A stretch of DNA of 64,000 nucleotides from Tissierellia bacterium (GTDB lineage Bacteria; Bacillota; Clostridia; Tissierellales; Peptoniphilaceae), in NCBI GenBank assembly GCA_030528125.1, contig JAUMZM010000001.1, positions 32,285-96,284 of the forward strand, given 5' to 3'. The translations under genes were made by a program, and so were the position numbers. How positions within the stretch are numbered: position 1 is the first letter of the stretch; each line of letters starts with the position of its first letter. Shown here piece after piece: positions 16,321 to 25,458 of this stretch. The notes below the pieces were generated by a model that saw only the letters and a list, made by a program, of their open reading frames with translations, was not told the DNA's origin and made no database searches.

Positions 16321-17259
16321 ATGAACTTAAAATCAAAAATTTTAACAGGAATCTTTGCAATGACAATGGTTCTTACATCATGTGGATCAGGAAGTAACGA
16401 TGCTGATTCAAACACAGCTACTGAAAACTCAGGATCTGAAACAACTCAAGAAGAAACTACTACAGATGAAAATGCATCTGCAGGCGGAGCTATCTCAGTA
16501 GTATCAAGAGAAGACGGAAGCGGAACAAGAGGAGCTTTCATAGAATTAACTGGTCTTCTTGAAAAAAATGGAGATGAAGAAAAAGACTTAACAAGCACAG
16601 AAGCAAGTGTTCAAAACACAACAAATGGTGTTATGACAACAGTAGCTCAAGATAAAAGAGCTATCGGATATATTTCACTTGGATCATTAAATGATACAGT
16701 AAAAGCTGTAAAGGTTGATGGAGTTGAAGCTAACGAAGCAAATGTAGAAAGTGGAGAATACAAATTATTCAGACCATTTAACTTAGCTTACAAAGAAGGA
16801 GAGATCACAGATCTTGGAAAAGACTTCTTAAAATTCATCCAATCACCAGACGGACAAAAAATCGTTGAAGAAAACGGATATGTAAAAGTTGAAGCAGGAG
16901 ATGAATACAAAGCATCAGGAATGAAAGGTACTCTTAAAGTTGCAGGATCAACTTCAGTATCACCAGTAATGGAAAAATTCATCGAAGCTTATCAACAATT
17001 AAATCCAGATGCACAAATCGAAATGCAATCAATTGGATCAACAGAAGGAATCAACACAACACTTGATGGAGCAAGCGAAATTGCTATGGCTTCAAGAGAA
17101 TTAAAACCTGAAGAGTTAGAACAACTTAAACCAGTTGTAATAGCAAATGATGGTATAGCAGTAGTAGTAAATCCTGAAAACTCTGTTGAAGATTTAACAA
17201 TGGATCAAATTGCATCAATCTTCAAAGGAGAGATCAAAGACTGGGGAGAATTAAAATAA
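16321..17259 (+). CDS. pstS: Phosphate ABC transporter substrate-binding lipoprotein, circularly permuted PstS
   Basis: A 312-residue lipoprotein: signal peptide, lipobox LTSC with Cys21, then a Ser/Thr/Glu-rich linker to about residue 55. Both PstS halves are present but in swapped order. The usual C-terminal half (SREDGSGTR at 62-70, AIGYISLGSL, FLKFIQSPDGQ) comes first. The usual N-terminal half (AGSTSVSP at 208-215, MASRELK, IAVVVNPENSV, IFKGEIKDWGEL at the very end) comes second. Phosphate-contacting loops from both halves remain. It is first in the pst operon and ends 1 bp before pstC. I chose the ATG at 16321 after AAAGGAAGG; an in-frame upstream start would add a basic extension lacking a ribosome binding site. 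Confidence 0.9.
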   Translation: MNLKSKILTGIFAMTMVLTSCGSGSNDADSNTATENSGSETTQEETTTDENASAGGAISVVSREDGSGTRGAFIELTGLLEKNGDEEKDLTSTEASVQNTTNGVMTTVAQDKRAIGYISLGSLNDTVKAVKVDGVEANEANVESGEYKLFRPFNLAYKEGEITDLGKDFLKFIQSPDGQKIVEENGYVKVEAGDEYKASGMKGTLKVAGSTSVSPVMEKFIEAYQQLNPDAQIEMQSIGSTEGINTTLDGASEIAMASRELKPEELEQLKPVVIANDGIAVVVNPENSVEDLTMDQIASIFKGEIKDWGELK

Positions 17260-17260
17260 T

Positions 17261-18124
17261 ATGGAAAAGGACACAAAGGGAAAGGTATTTCAAATATTGT
17301 TTTTGATAGCTGCCCTTTTGTCCATCAGTTTTATAATACTTATCTGTGTATTTATTTTTAAAGCCGGTATCGGCTTTTTAAATAAATACGGATTATTAGA
17401 TTTTATAACAGGAGTAGAATGGAGACCAACAGGAACACCTGCAAAGTTTGGAATACTTCCTATGATTGTAGGGTCAATAGAGGTAACACTTCTATCATTG
17501 GTATTTTCTATTCCGTTTGCATTGGCCATATCTGTATATATGGCTTTTTATGCGAAAAGAAGTTATAAATATCTAAGTCCACTTATAAAATTGATGGCGG
17601 CAGTACCATCTGTAGTTTATGGATTCTTTGCATTAATGTTATTGGTTCCACTAATTGCTAAATTAAGTGGCAAAAATGGAATGAATATACTTACTGCAAG
17701 TATTCTATTAGCAATAATGATTATTCCTACAATAGTAGAAATTTCTGAGACTGCTTTAAAAAATGTACCTAGATATTATTATGATGGATCTATAGCTTTA
17801 GGAGCTACAAAAGAAGAGACTATTTTTAAAGTTATGATTCCAGCAGCAAAAAATGCAATATATTCATCAATAGTTCTTGCAATGGGAAGATCCATCGGAG
17901 AAACAATGGCAGTATATCTTGTAATAGGAAACCAAGCCAGAATGCCAGGATCTATATTAGATGGAGTTAGAACAATGACAACCAATATAGTTCTTGAAAT
18001 GGGTTATGCTTCAGGAATGCATAGAGAAGCACTTATCGCAACAGGAATGGTACTATTTGTATTCATATTGATAATCAATTTGATATTTAATATTGTAAGG
18101 AGCAAGAATGAAAAAGACGTTTAA
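17261..18124 (+). CDS. pstC: Phosphate ABC transporter permease PstC
   Basis: An inner-membrane subunit of the high-affinity phosphate importer (287 residues, about six membrane helices). Landmarks are the GVEWRPTGTPAKFGILPMIVG periplasmic loop before helix 2, the AVPSVVYGFFAL motif, and the ABC-contact loop with EISETALKNVP and ALGATKEETIFKVMIP (the EAA-type coupling helix). The start is 1 bp after the pstS stop, with a GGGGAG ribosome binding site inside the end of pstS. It overlaps pstA by 17 bp, so translation is coupled through the permease genes. Confidence 0.95.
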   Translation: MEKDTKGKVFQILFLIAALLSISFIILICVFIFKAGIGFLNKYGLLDFITGVEWRPTGTPAKFGILPMIVGSIEVTLLSLVFSIPFALAISVYMAFYAKRSYKYLSPLIKLMAAVPSVVYGFFALMLLVPLIAKLSGKNGMNILTASILLAIMIIPTIVEISETALKNVPRYYYDGSIALGATKEETIFKVMIPAAKNAIYSSIVLAMGRSIGETMAVYLVIGNQARMPGSILDGVRTMTTNIVLEMGYASGMHREALIATGMVLFVFILIINLIFNIVRSKNEKDV

Positions 18125-18914
18125 ACCTTTAATAATGGTTCTTTCTGCTATAGGATTTTTCGCTTTTCTAAGTGTTATTGTGTATATATTAGTGAATGGA
18201 ATCCCTAGCATAGATAGTTCATTATTTGAATTTAAATATACAAGTGAAAACCACTCTATAATTGCTCCTTTGCTAACTACTCTAGTAACAATAGTTATAA
18301 CTTTATTGATTGCTCTTCCTATAGGAATATTTACAGCAATTTATACAACACAATATGCAAAAAACAAGAAAGTAGTAAAGGCAGTAAGTTTTACAACAGA
18401 AATCTTAGCTGCAATACCATCAATAGTATATGGACTTTTTGGTTATTTGAGTTTTGTAATATTTTTCAAGATGGAATTTTCAATCATAGCAGGTTGTATG
18501 ACACTTATGATCATGGTTCTTCCTACTATAATTAGAACAAGTGAAGAAGCAATATTATCAGTAAATACTTTGCAAAGAGATGCTTCATTAGCATTGGGAG
18601 CAAGTAAGCTTACTACAATTTTTAAAATAATAATACCAGAAGCTTTACCTGGAATATTAGCAGGAGTATTTCTTGCAACAGGAAGAATTGTAGGAGAGAC
18701 AGCTGCTTTGATGTATACTATGGGAACTTATGTAGCACCACCATCATCGCTTAGTACTTCATCAAGAACTTTGGCAGTACACATGTTTATGTTATCTTCT
18801 GAAGGATTGTATGTAGACAAAGCTTATGCTACAGCTGTAATACTTTTAGTATTTGTAATATTGGTAAATGCTATATCAAATCAATTAGCTAAAAAAATTA
18901 TTAAGGAGAATTAA
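18108..18914 (+). CDS. pstA: Phosphate ABC transporter permease PstA
   Basis: The second permease subunit (268 residues, about six membrane helices), forming a heterodimer with PstC. Landmarks are [27 protein letters not shown] and the coupling-helix region [29 protein letters not shown]. It overlaps the pstC stop by 17 bp and the pstB start by a single base, the usual tight packing. The ATG follows an AAGGAGC ribosome binding site within pstC. Confidence 0.95.
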   Translation: MKKTFKPLIMVLSAIGFFAFLSVIVYILVNGIPSIDSSLFEFKYTSENHSIIAPLLTTLVTIVITLLIALPIGIFTAIYTTQYAKNKKVVKAVSFTTEILAAIPSIVYGLFGYLSFVIFFKMEFSIIAGCMTLMIMVLPTIIRTSEEAILSVNTLQRDASLALGASKLTTIFKIIIPEALPGILAGVFLATGRIVGETAALMYTMGTYVAPPSSLSTSSRTLAVHMFMLSSEGLYVDKAYATAVILLVFVILVNAISNQLAKKIIKEN

Positions 18915-19672
18915 TGGCAAAACCTATAATAACAGTAAGGGATCTAGATTTATATTATGGTGACTTTCAAGCCCTTAAAAAAATAAATATGGATATAAAC
19001 GAAAAAGAAGTCACAGCTTTTATCGGCCCTTCAGGTTGTGGAAAATCAACTACTATAAAATGCTTTAACAGAATGAATGATCTTGTTGAAGGTTGTAGAA
19101 TTGAAGGAGAGATTAAGATTAATGGGAAAAATATCTATGATCCAAGCATAGATATAAACGAACTTAGAACAAATGTAGGTATGGTATTTCAAAGTCCAAA
19201 CCCATTTTCAAAGTCAATATATGAAAATATCGCCTATGGTCCAAAGATTCATGGCATAAAAGATAAAGATAAATTAGATGAAATAGTAGAAACAAGTCTA
19301 AAGAATGCTTCTATATGGGATGAAGTAAAAGATAAACTTAAAAAGAACGCTCAGAGTCTTTCTGGAGGACAACAACAAAGAATTTGTATAGCAAGAGCTC
19401 TTGCTGTAAGTCCAAGTATTCTTTTGATGGATGAGCCTACAAGTGCTCTAGATCCTATTTCTACAGGAAAAATCGAAGAATTGGTTGAACAATTAAAAGA
19501 AAATTATACTATAGTAATAGTAACTCATAATATGCAACAAGCTGCAAGAATTTCTGATAAAGTTGCATTCTTCTTGACAGGTGAAGTAATAGAAATGGAT
19601 GATACTGTTAAGATGTTTGATAAGCCTAAGAACAAAAAGACCGAAGATTATATAACAGGAAGGTTTGGATAA
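18914..19672 (+). CDS. pstB: Phosphate ABC transporter ATP-binding protein PstB
   Basis: The cytoplasmic ATPase that powers PstCA (252 residues). The Walker A motif GPSGCGKST is near residue 38, the Q-loop VFQSPNPF, the ABC signature LSGGQQQR, Walker [14 protein letters not shown] and the switch His in VTHNM. The RMNDL segment after Walker A is typical of PstB. An AAGGAG ribosome binding site lies within the pstA end. Its stop overlaps the phoU start. Confidence 0.97.
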   Translation: MAKPIITVRDLDLYYGDFQALKKINMDINEKEVTAFIGPSGCGKSTTIKCFNRMNDLVEGCRIEGEIKINGKNIYDPSIDINELRTNVGMVFQSPNPFSKSIYENIAYGPKIHGIKDKDKLDEIVETSLKNASIWDEVKDKLKKNAQSLSGGQQQRICIARALAVSPSILLMDEPTSALDPISTGKIEELVEQLKENYTIVIVTHNMQQAARISDKVAFFLTGEVIEMDDTVKMFDKPKNKKTEDYITGRFG

Positions 19673-20289
19673 TGAGAGAGAAATTTGATAGAGAGTTAAT
19701 TGAAGTAGAAGATGGTTTTCTTGAGCTTTCTGATTTATATCAATTAGCTTTCGATAAGTTAGAATTATACTCTAATGAAGGTGATAAGAGTATTCTAAAA
19801 GAGATTATCGATAATGAACCAAAAATTAACGCAAAGATTGATACAATAGGAAGATCATGTTTTAATCTAATGTTAAGACAACAACCAGTTGCAGGTGATT
19901 TGAGATTTATCCAAGTAAGTATATCACTTGCAAGTAGCTTTAGACATATTTATAGTCACATGGTAGAAGCTTCTTTGATCTTAGAAGAAATAAATGATCA
20001 CAAGAAAGTTCTAGTAGTTACAAGTGATTATATACTTAACTTAAAGAAGATGTTATCTAATTTTAAACAAGCTCTTGTGGATAGAAATGAAGAATTAGCA
20101 TATAATACAGTTAAGATGGATGATGAAATAGATTCTTTATTTCAAAAATCTATCGATTATGTAATTCAAAGAGAAAGGGAGAGTTATATAAGCACAATGG
20201 AGCTTACTGATTTTATTCTCTATTTCAAATACTTTGAAAGAATCGGAGATAGATTAGCAAAGATAAATGTGCTTTTAACACAATTATAA
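19672..20289 (+). CDS. phoU: Phosphate signalling regulator PhoU
   Basis: A 205-residue all-helical protein made of two repeated three-helix bundles, each with metal-binding acidic patches (EPKINAKID in the first, NTVKMDDEIDSLF in the second). PhoU couples Pst transport status to the PhoR kinase and limits phosphate uptake. The block MLRQQPVAGDLRFIQ is diagnostic. It starts on the last base of the pstB stop and ends on the first base of the response regulator gene, so the transporter, PhoU and two-component system are made from one transcript. Confidence 0.93.
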   Translation: MREKFDRELIEVEDGFLELSDLYQLAFDKLELYSNEGDKSILKEIIDNEPKINAKIDTIGRSCFNLMLRQQPVAGDLRFIQVSISLASSFRHIYSHMVEASLILEEINDHKKVLVVTSDYILNLKKMLSNFKQALVDRNEELAYNTVKMDDEIDSLFQKSIDYVIQRERESYISTMELTDFILYFKYFERIGDRLAKINVLLTQL

Positions 20290-20954
20290 TGATTTATGTA
20301 GTAGAAGATGATAATTCAATTAGAAATCTGATTCTTTATGCCCTTAGAGAAAATGGCTATAAAGTTAAGGGATTTGAAGATGGTATCAATCTAATAGATG
20401 ATATGAAAAAAGAAGAGGTAGATCTTGTCCTTCTTGATATCATGCTTCCTGAAAAGGATGGAATAGAAATTTTAAAGGATATTAGAAAAGATTTATCTTT
20501 AAAAGATGTTGCTGTAATTATGCTTACAGCTAGAGGAGAGGAATTTGACAAAGTATTGGGACTTGAAAGTGGTGCAGATGACTATATCGTAAAGCCATTT
20601 TCAATTCTTGAACTTTTAAGTAGAATAAAGGCGGTTCTTAGAAGATACGAGAAAAAGGAATATCAAAATAAGAATTTCAATGAGATTTCTCTTGATAATA
20701 AAAGAAGGATAGTAACTGTAAATGGCAAGATGATTGATCTTACGTTTAAAGAATTTGAAATGCTATCTTATTTTATGCAAAGTGTAGGAACAGTAATTAC
20801 AAGAGAAGACTTCTTGATAAAAATTCGGGGATATGATTATGAAGGTGAAACAAGGACTGTTGATGTCCATATAGCAAGCCTTAGAAATAAGCTACAAGAA
20901 GCGTCAAAATATATAAAAACAGTAAGGAATTTGGGTTATAAGTTTGAAGAATAA
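20289..20954 (+). CDS. phoP: Response regulator PhoP/PhoB family
   Basis: An OmpR-class transcription factor (221 residues). The receiver domain has the acidic pair in VVEDDN, the phosphoacceptor Asp50 in LVLLDIMLPEKDG, and conserved Thr/Lys in LTARGEE and VKPFS. The C-terminal winged helix (about 125-221) contains LTFKEFEMLSYF, a GYDYEGETRTVDVHIASLR recognition region, and GYKFEE at the end. Its position between phoU and a PhoR-like kinase supports the phosphate-starvation assignment over other OmpR types. The repeats at 16231-16247 are a probable target. Confidence 0.9.
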   Translation: MIYVVEDDNSIRNLILYALRENGYKVKGFEDGINLIDDMKKEEVDLVLLDIMLPEKDGIEILKDIRKDLSLKDVAVIMLTARGEEFDKVLGLESGADDYIVKPFSILELLSRIKAVLRRYEKKEYQNKNFNEISLDNKRRIVTVNGKMIDLTFKEFEMLSYFMQSVGTVITREDFLIKIRGYDYEGETRTVDVHIASLRNKLQEASKYIKTVRNLGYKFEE

Positions 20955-20955
20955 G

Positions 20956-22626
20956 ATGACTTATAGGTTAAAAAGATCAATATTATTCTTATTAATAATT
21001 GTTCTTTTGATAACCTTTGCGGCTCTTAGCTATATAGCATCTAAACGATCTATAGACGAAAGAATCGATTATATGGACAGATCCCTTGAAATGTTGCTAT
21101 CAACAGAAAATTCAAAGGATAATGCTAATTTCTATAGTAATCTAGACACATTTAAAAGATTAAATCCAGATATTAGACTTACATATATAGCTATAGATGG
21201 TAAAGTACTTTATGATTCTGATTTTAATCCTCGAGAATTAGAGAATCATTCTGATAGAAAAGAATTTATTGAAACAGTTGACAACACAGAAGGAAGCTCT
21301 TTTAGAAAATCAGCTACTTTGGGTTCAACTGTTTATTATCTATCAAGAAAAGGCGATAATGTTTTGAGAATCTCTTCGGAATTTTCAATTTTTAGAAATT
21401 TAATTTTTACAAATATACTTATTGTATTTGTAATAGGAATATTGGCACTAGTTTTATTGAAGTTTTTCACTGGAAAAACAGTAGATAAGATAATAGCTCC
21501 TGTCAAGACAATGAGCAATAGCCCTGAAAAAATAAGCCAAAAAATTATTGATTCAAGCTATGACGAGATAAAGCCATACCTAATTGAAATAAAAAATATG
21601 ACAGAAATGTTGGAAAGCGAAAACATGAAACTTAAAAACAGGAATGAAAAGATTCAAGAGATTACAGAAAATGTCAAAGAAGGAATGCTTGTAATAGATT
21701 CAAGTTATAATATTAATTTGATAAATTCGCCGATGCTTAAAATTTTTGGCAAAGATAGTAGTGCAAAAACGCTTTTTGATTTGACAGATAATGAAAATTT
21801 TATAATCAATGTTAAAGAAACTTTTCTTTTAAATGAAGAAATGAACTTTGATTTAAAAGTAGGTAATTTAGACTATAAAGTTTATATGGATCCTGTTGAT
21901 TTTAATGAAGAGTCAGGATTGTTTGTCCTTTTTGTAGATAACACTGAAAACAAAAGGGGAGAAGATTTAAGAAGAGAGTTTACAGCAAATGTAAGCCATG
22001 AGTTAAAGAGTCCTTTAACTTCTATAAATGGTTATGCTGAGCTAATATCAAGCGGACTTGCAAATGACAAGGATATAAAGGAATTTGCAAGAATAATAAA
22101 CAAAGAAGGCCTAAGATTATTAGATACAATAGATGATTTATTAAAGCTTTCAAAACTTGACGAAGAAAATCAGAATATAGAGTTTAAAGAAGTAAATATA
22201 AAAGAAATATTCGATTCAATCTATGATAAATTTCTTCCAAGACTTTCTGAAAGAAAAATAAAAGTTTCATTTGATATAGATGATTTGACAATATCTACAA
22301 ATGAATCGCTTTTCATTGACCTTATGACTAATATTTTTGAAAATGCTATAAAATATAATAGAGACAATGGCAAGATTTTTGTAAAAGCAAAACAAGAAGG
22401 GAAAAATGTAGTCGTTAGAATAAAGGATACAGGTATTGGTATAAAAGAAGAAAATATTGATAGAATATTTGAAAGATTTTATATAGTAGATAAAGCAAGG
22501 ACTTCATCTATGAAATCTACAGGACTTGGATTATCAATTGTAAAACATATTGCAAAAAATCTAGGTTATACGATTGATGTAAAAAGTGTATTTAATGAAA
22601 TGACAGAGTTTATAATAACTATTTAA
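20956..22626 (+). CDS. phoR: Sensor histidine kinase PhoR
   Basis: A membrane sensor kinase of about 556 residues. An N-terminal membrane helix (about 7-28), an extracytoplasmic sensor segment of about 125 residues and a second helix near 155-175 are followed by a linker and a PAS-like domain (about 225-325). The HisKA domain has phosphoacceptor His348 in NVSHELKSPL. The ATPase domain has the N-box NIFENAIKYN, DTGIGI and GLGLSIVKHI. The ATG at 20956 lies 1 bp after the phoP stop with only a weak GAAGAA before it. A TTG at 20944 overlapping phoP is an alternative start. Confidence 0.9.
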   Translation: MTYRLKRSILFLLIIVLLITFAALSYIASKRSIDERIDYMDRSLEMLLSTENSKDNANFYSNLDTFKRLNPDIRLTYIAIDGKVLYDSDFNPRELENHSDRKEFIETVDNTEGSSFRKSATLGSTVYYLSRKGDNVLRISSEFSIFRNLIFTNILIVFVIGILALVLLKFFTGKTVDKIIAPVKTMSNSPEKISQKIIDSSYDEIKPYLIEIKNMTEMLESENMKLKNRNEKIQEITENVKEGMLVIDSSYNINLINSPMLKIFGKDSSAKTLFDLTDNENFIINVKETFLLNEEMNFDLKVGNLDYKVYMDPVDFNEESGLFVLFVDNTENKRGEDLRREFTANVSHELKSPLTSINGYAELISSGLANDKDIKEFARIINKEGLRLLDTIDDLLKLSKLDEENQNIEFKEVNIKEIFDSIYDKFLPRLSERKIKVSFDIDDLTISTNESLFIDLMTNIFENAIKYNRDNGKIFVKAKQEGKNVVVRIKDTGIGIKEENIDRIFERFYIVDKARTSSMKSTGLGLSIVKHIAKNLGYTIDVKSVFNEMTEFIITI

Positions 22627-22641
22627 AAATTTAAATAAAAT

Positions 22642-22671
22642 AAAATCCCGCATTTGCGGGATTTTTTTAGT
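22642..22671 (+). terminator. Terminator of the pst-pho operon (bidirectional)
   Basis: A perfect 11-bp stem (22642-22652 with 22655-22665) followed by a T-run. The AAAA on the other side lets it also end the convergent minus-strand gene, whose stop codon lies at the right edge of the hairpin. Confidence 0.93.
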
Positions 22672-22906
22672 CTTCTGATGGGTTTTCTGAAAAATCTGTG
22701 TCTACTTTATTTCTTTGACCTTCAGCATTAGCTCCACTTACGTAGTCTGCTTCGTCTACGTCTGTCTTGATATTTTGTGTATCAAATTCAGGTTTTCCAT
22801 TTTGTGTAGAATCATCAGCTTTTTTCTTATTTCCTAATGGTTTATCTCCATCTCTGTACTGTTCATTCTTTGTTACATCTTGTAAATCTTTGTTATTTTT
22901 TGACAT
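22667..22906 (-). CDS. Small hydrophilic, probably disordered protein
   Basis: A 79-residue protein rich in Asp, Glu, Lys, Asn and Gln, with almost no large hydrophobic residues, no Cys and one Tyr-Val segment (DEADYVSGANAEGQ). It is predicted to be intrinsically disordered. I do not recognise a family. It is probably real because it has a perfect AGGAGG ribosome binding site 6 bp from the ATG and ends exactly at a strong terminator. It is transcribed divergently from dut. A stress or desiccation-type hydrophilin is one possibility from composition alone, but nothing more can be said. Confidence 0.75.
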   Translation of the reverse strand: MSKNNKDLQDVTKNEQYRDGDKPLGNKKKADDSTQNGKPEFDTQNIKTDVDEADYVSGANAEGQRNKVDTDFSENPSED

Positions 22907-23087
22907 AATAACCTCCTATAATATAAAAACCTTTTAGTCTTTCTTATATAATTATAACACAAAATAGATATTAGAAAATCTATATTTCATTTAATCGAAA
23001 AATTGGTTTATAATCTTGTTATTGAGTTTAAAAAAAAGTAGTGTTAATATATAATAGCGATTATAAATTTATACTAAAGGAGATAAA

Positions 23088-23585
23088 ATGGGAGATAAGA
23101 CAAATAGCATAAAGAATTTTTTTGATGATGTAAAAACAGAAATGAGTACGAAAAAGGATTTGGAATTAAAAGTAGTAACAGATAACTATCTTCCAAAGTA
23201 TAACAGCGAAGCCAGTGCTGGTTTAGATTTATATTGTTCCAATAAAGATGATGTCATAATAAAGCCACACACAGTTGAAAAGATCCCTACAGGAGTAAAA
23301 GTTGAAATACCTACAGGATATTTTGGAGCAGTTTATCCTAGATCATCAACTGGAGTAAAATTGCATCTATCACTTGCAAATACAGTTGGAATTATAGATG
23401 AAGACTATAGAGGAGAGATAAAGTTATTCATGTATAATTACAGCAATGAAGATGTTGTAGTTAAAAATGGAGATAGACTATGTCAATTAGTAATCCAACC
23501 ATATATAAAAGTAAATGTAGTAAAAGTAGACGAATTATCTGATACAAAAAGAGGTGAAGGTGGATTTGGTTCCACCGGTAAATAA
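23088..23585 (+). CDS. dut: Deoxyuridine 5'-triphosphate nucleotidohydrolase (dUTPase)
   Basis: A trimeric enzyme that converts dUTP to dUMP and pyrophosphate, preventing uracil incorporation and feeding thymidylate synthesis. All five motifs are present: SAGLDLY, PRSSTGVK, GIIDEDYRGEI (catalytic Asp), GDRLCQLV and RGEGGFGSTG. At 165 residues it carries an N-terminal extension of about 20 residues (NSIKNFFDDVKTEMS) that is not part of the catalytic fold. The ribosome binding site is AAAGGAG. Its stop overlaps the next gene's ATG by one base, so the two are translationally coupled. Confidence 0.96.
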   Translation: MGDKTNSIKNFFDDVKTEMSTKKDLELKVVTDNYLPKYNSEASAGLDLYCSNKDDVIIKPHTVEKIPTGVKVEIPTGYFGAVYPRSSTGVKLHLSLANTVGIIDEDYRGEIKLFMYNYSNEDVVVKNGDRLCQLVIQPYIKVNVVKVDELSDTKRGEGGFGSTGK

Positions 23586-24145
23586 TGCCAAATAGAAACT
23601 TACGACAAAAAAACTCAAAAAGAAGTCCCAAAAAAACACTAAAAAAGCAAAAATACAATATCTTGGTATGGGGACTTATAATAATTTTTGCAATTTTTAT
23701 AGTTTCAAAAATTGCATATACTATAAGCAATAGATCTTTTAATTCTATGGATTCTTCTGTTCTTATAGTAAAAAATGACGGAAACGAAGTTAAAACTTTT
23801 ACTTTAAAACAAATAAGAAATATGGATTCTAAGAAAAAACAAGTTGAAGTTTCAAATATTGAAAAAGTAGAAATCGAAGGTATACCAATGGTTGATTTCT
23901 TATCTAATATTGATATGGATTCTTCAAAATATGTTAATATGTATCTTTATGATGAAAATGGAAACAAAAGTTATCTAGCAATGGAAAATGTTCTAGAACC
24001 TGATAGATATTATCTTGTATATAGAATAAATGGAAAGCCAAATAGACAATATGATTCGTCCTTTGGAGTTTTTGCCATAATAGATACTAGAAGCTCTTCT
24101 ATAGATTCTTGGGATAAAAATATACAAACGATAGATATAAATTAA
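23585..24145 (+). CDS. Single-pass membrane-anchored protein, possibly with a molybdopterin-oxidoreductase-like fold
   Basis: A 186-residue protein. A very basic N-terminus (residues 1-24, many Lys/Arg) is followed by one membrane helix (about 27-47), placing residues 50-186 outside the cell. The external part (VLIVKNDGNEVKTFTLKQIR, then VEIEGIPMVDFL and DRYYLVYRINGKP) weakly resembles the small sulfite-oxidase-like fold found in some secreted Firmicute proteins. No molybdopterin cysteine is visible, so catalytic activity is unlikely. It overlaps dut by one base. The stop codon is part of the downstream terminator stem. The function is unknown. Confidence 0.65.
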   Translation: MPNRNLRQKNSKRSPKKTLKKQKYNILVWGLIIIFAIFIVSKIAYTISNRSFNSMDSSVLIVKNDGNEVKTFTLKQIRNMDSKKKQVEVSNIEKVEIEGIPMVDFLSNIDMDSSKYVNMYLYDENGNKSYLAMENVLEPDRYYLVYRINGKPNRQYDSSFGVFAIIDTRSSSIDSWDKNIQTIDIN

Positions 24146-24196
24146 GCCGGAAAATACTGAACCTTATAGATTCAGTATTTGACCGGCTTATTTTTT
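24143..24196 (+). terminator. Bidirectional terminator between the dut operon and rodA
   Basis: An outer 8-bp stem (24143-24150 with 24183-24190) and an inner 10-bp stem (24152-24161 with 24171-24180), then a T-run. The TAA codons of both convergent genes form the two feet of the outer stem. Confidence 0.9.
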
Positions 24197-25327
24197 ATAG
24201 TAAGCAAATGGTTCATTACTCATTGACTTAAAATCAAGAGGTTGCTTTTGCATTGAAGATGAAAGTATAAGACCAATTGCAATTAAGTTAATTAACTGGA
24301 AAGTTCCTCCTGACGAGAAGAAAGGAAGAGGAATTCCTGTTACAGGCATAAGTCCTATAGTCATACCAACATTTTCGAAAATATGGATAAAAAACATTGC
24401 AAAGAATCCAATAGTCATAAATGATATGAATGAATCTTTTGAGTTTTTTGCAATCATAATCATTCTAAAAAGCATTATTGTAAATAGTATAATCATTACA
24501 ATAGCACCTAGAAATCCAAGTTCTTCAGCTAGTACAGAAAAGATATAATCAGTTTCTTTTTCTGGGATATATCCGTATTGAGCTTGAGTTCCTTTCATAT
24601 ACCCTCTTCCAAAAAATTGACCTGAACCTATTGCTATAAGTCCTTGAGATTGCTGCCAACCAGTACCAGATGTATCTCTTGATGGATCCAAGAAGTCTAG
24701 GATTCTGTTTTTCTGATAATCATCAAAAAAGAAATAAGCAACAGGTATTATTGCAACAAAAATTAGAAGAAGCGTAATTATCCATTTCCAACTAAGACCT
24801 GCTACAAATAACATTGCAGCTATAAAAACTACATAAACCATTGCTGTACCAAAGTCTGGCTGCATTAATATAAGCCCTACAGGCAAAAATGATAGGAATA
24901 GTACTTTTATTAAGACATTGAAATTATTTATATTCTCTTTATTAATCTCTATATATCTTGCAAGTGCGAAAATAATTCCTATTTTCGTTATTTCTGCAGG
25001 TTGGAAAGATATAGGTCCAATAGAAACCCAGGAATCAGATCCCCACTCTTCTGCACCTTGTCCTATAAACAAAGTCATAACCAACATTAGTATAGCAATT
25101 AAGTATATGGGCTTTGCTAGCTTTTTGATAAAGTCAATATCCATAGTAGATATTAGAATAATTGCACAAAAACCAATTATAGTAGATATTATTTGAGTCT
25201 TTACTTCTGAGAAATTCCCAGAGTAAGCAGAATACAATACAACATTACCATAAACACATAAGCAAATAATAGATAAAAGAAGCCATTTATCTATTTGCCT
25301 CAAACTTTTTTTCTTTATATTAAACAT
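24188..25327 (-). CDS. rodA: Rod shape-determining protein RodA (SEDS peptidoglycan glycosyltransferase)
   Basis: A polytopic membrane enzyme (379 residues, about ten helices) of the SEDS family, which polymerises lipid II into glycan strands with a partner class B PBP. Family blocks are QPDFGTAMVYVVF (about residue 160), the long extracellular loop FGRGYMKGTQAQYGYIPEKE, DYIFSVLAEELGFLGA, and the C-terminal GLMPVTGIPLPFFSSGG. The short loop and absence of FtsW-style division neighbours favour RodA over FtsW or SpoVE, but this is a judgement from sequence flavour. It is monocistronic on the minus strand. Confidence 0.88.
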   Translation of the reverse strand: MFNIKKKSLRQIDKWLLLSIICLCVYGNVVLYSAYSGNFSEVKTQIISTIIGFCAIILISTMDIDFIKKLAKPIYLIAILMLVMTLFIGQGAEEWGSDSWVSIGPISFQPAEITKIGIIFALARYIEINKENINNFNVLIKVLFLSFLPVGLILMQPDFGTAMVYVVFIAAMLFVAGLSWKWIITLLLIFVAIIPVAYFFFDDYQKNRILDFLDPSRDTSGTGWQQSQGLIAIGSGQFFGRGYMKGTQAQYGYIPEKETDYIFSVLAEELGFLGAIVMIILFTIMLFRMIMIAKNSKDSFISFMTIGFFAMFFIHIFENVGMTIGLMPVTGIPLPFFSSGGTFQLINLIAIGLILSSSMQKQPLDFKSMSNEPFAYYKK

Positions 25328-25458
25328 TTAATCACTCCAGTTCTAGTTAATTATAATATATATGGATATGCTATTCAATTGCATTTTTAAAAAATATTAT
25401 TTACACTATAATAGTAAAAGAAAAGTTTAGATTAAATTTGTAAGATAAAAGAGGAGTT

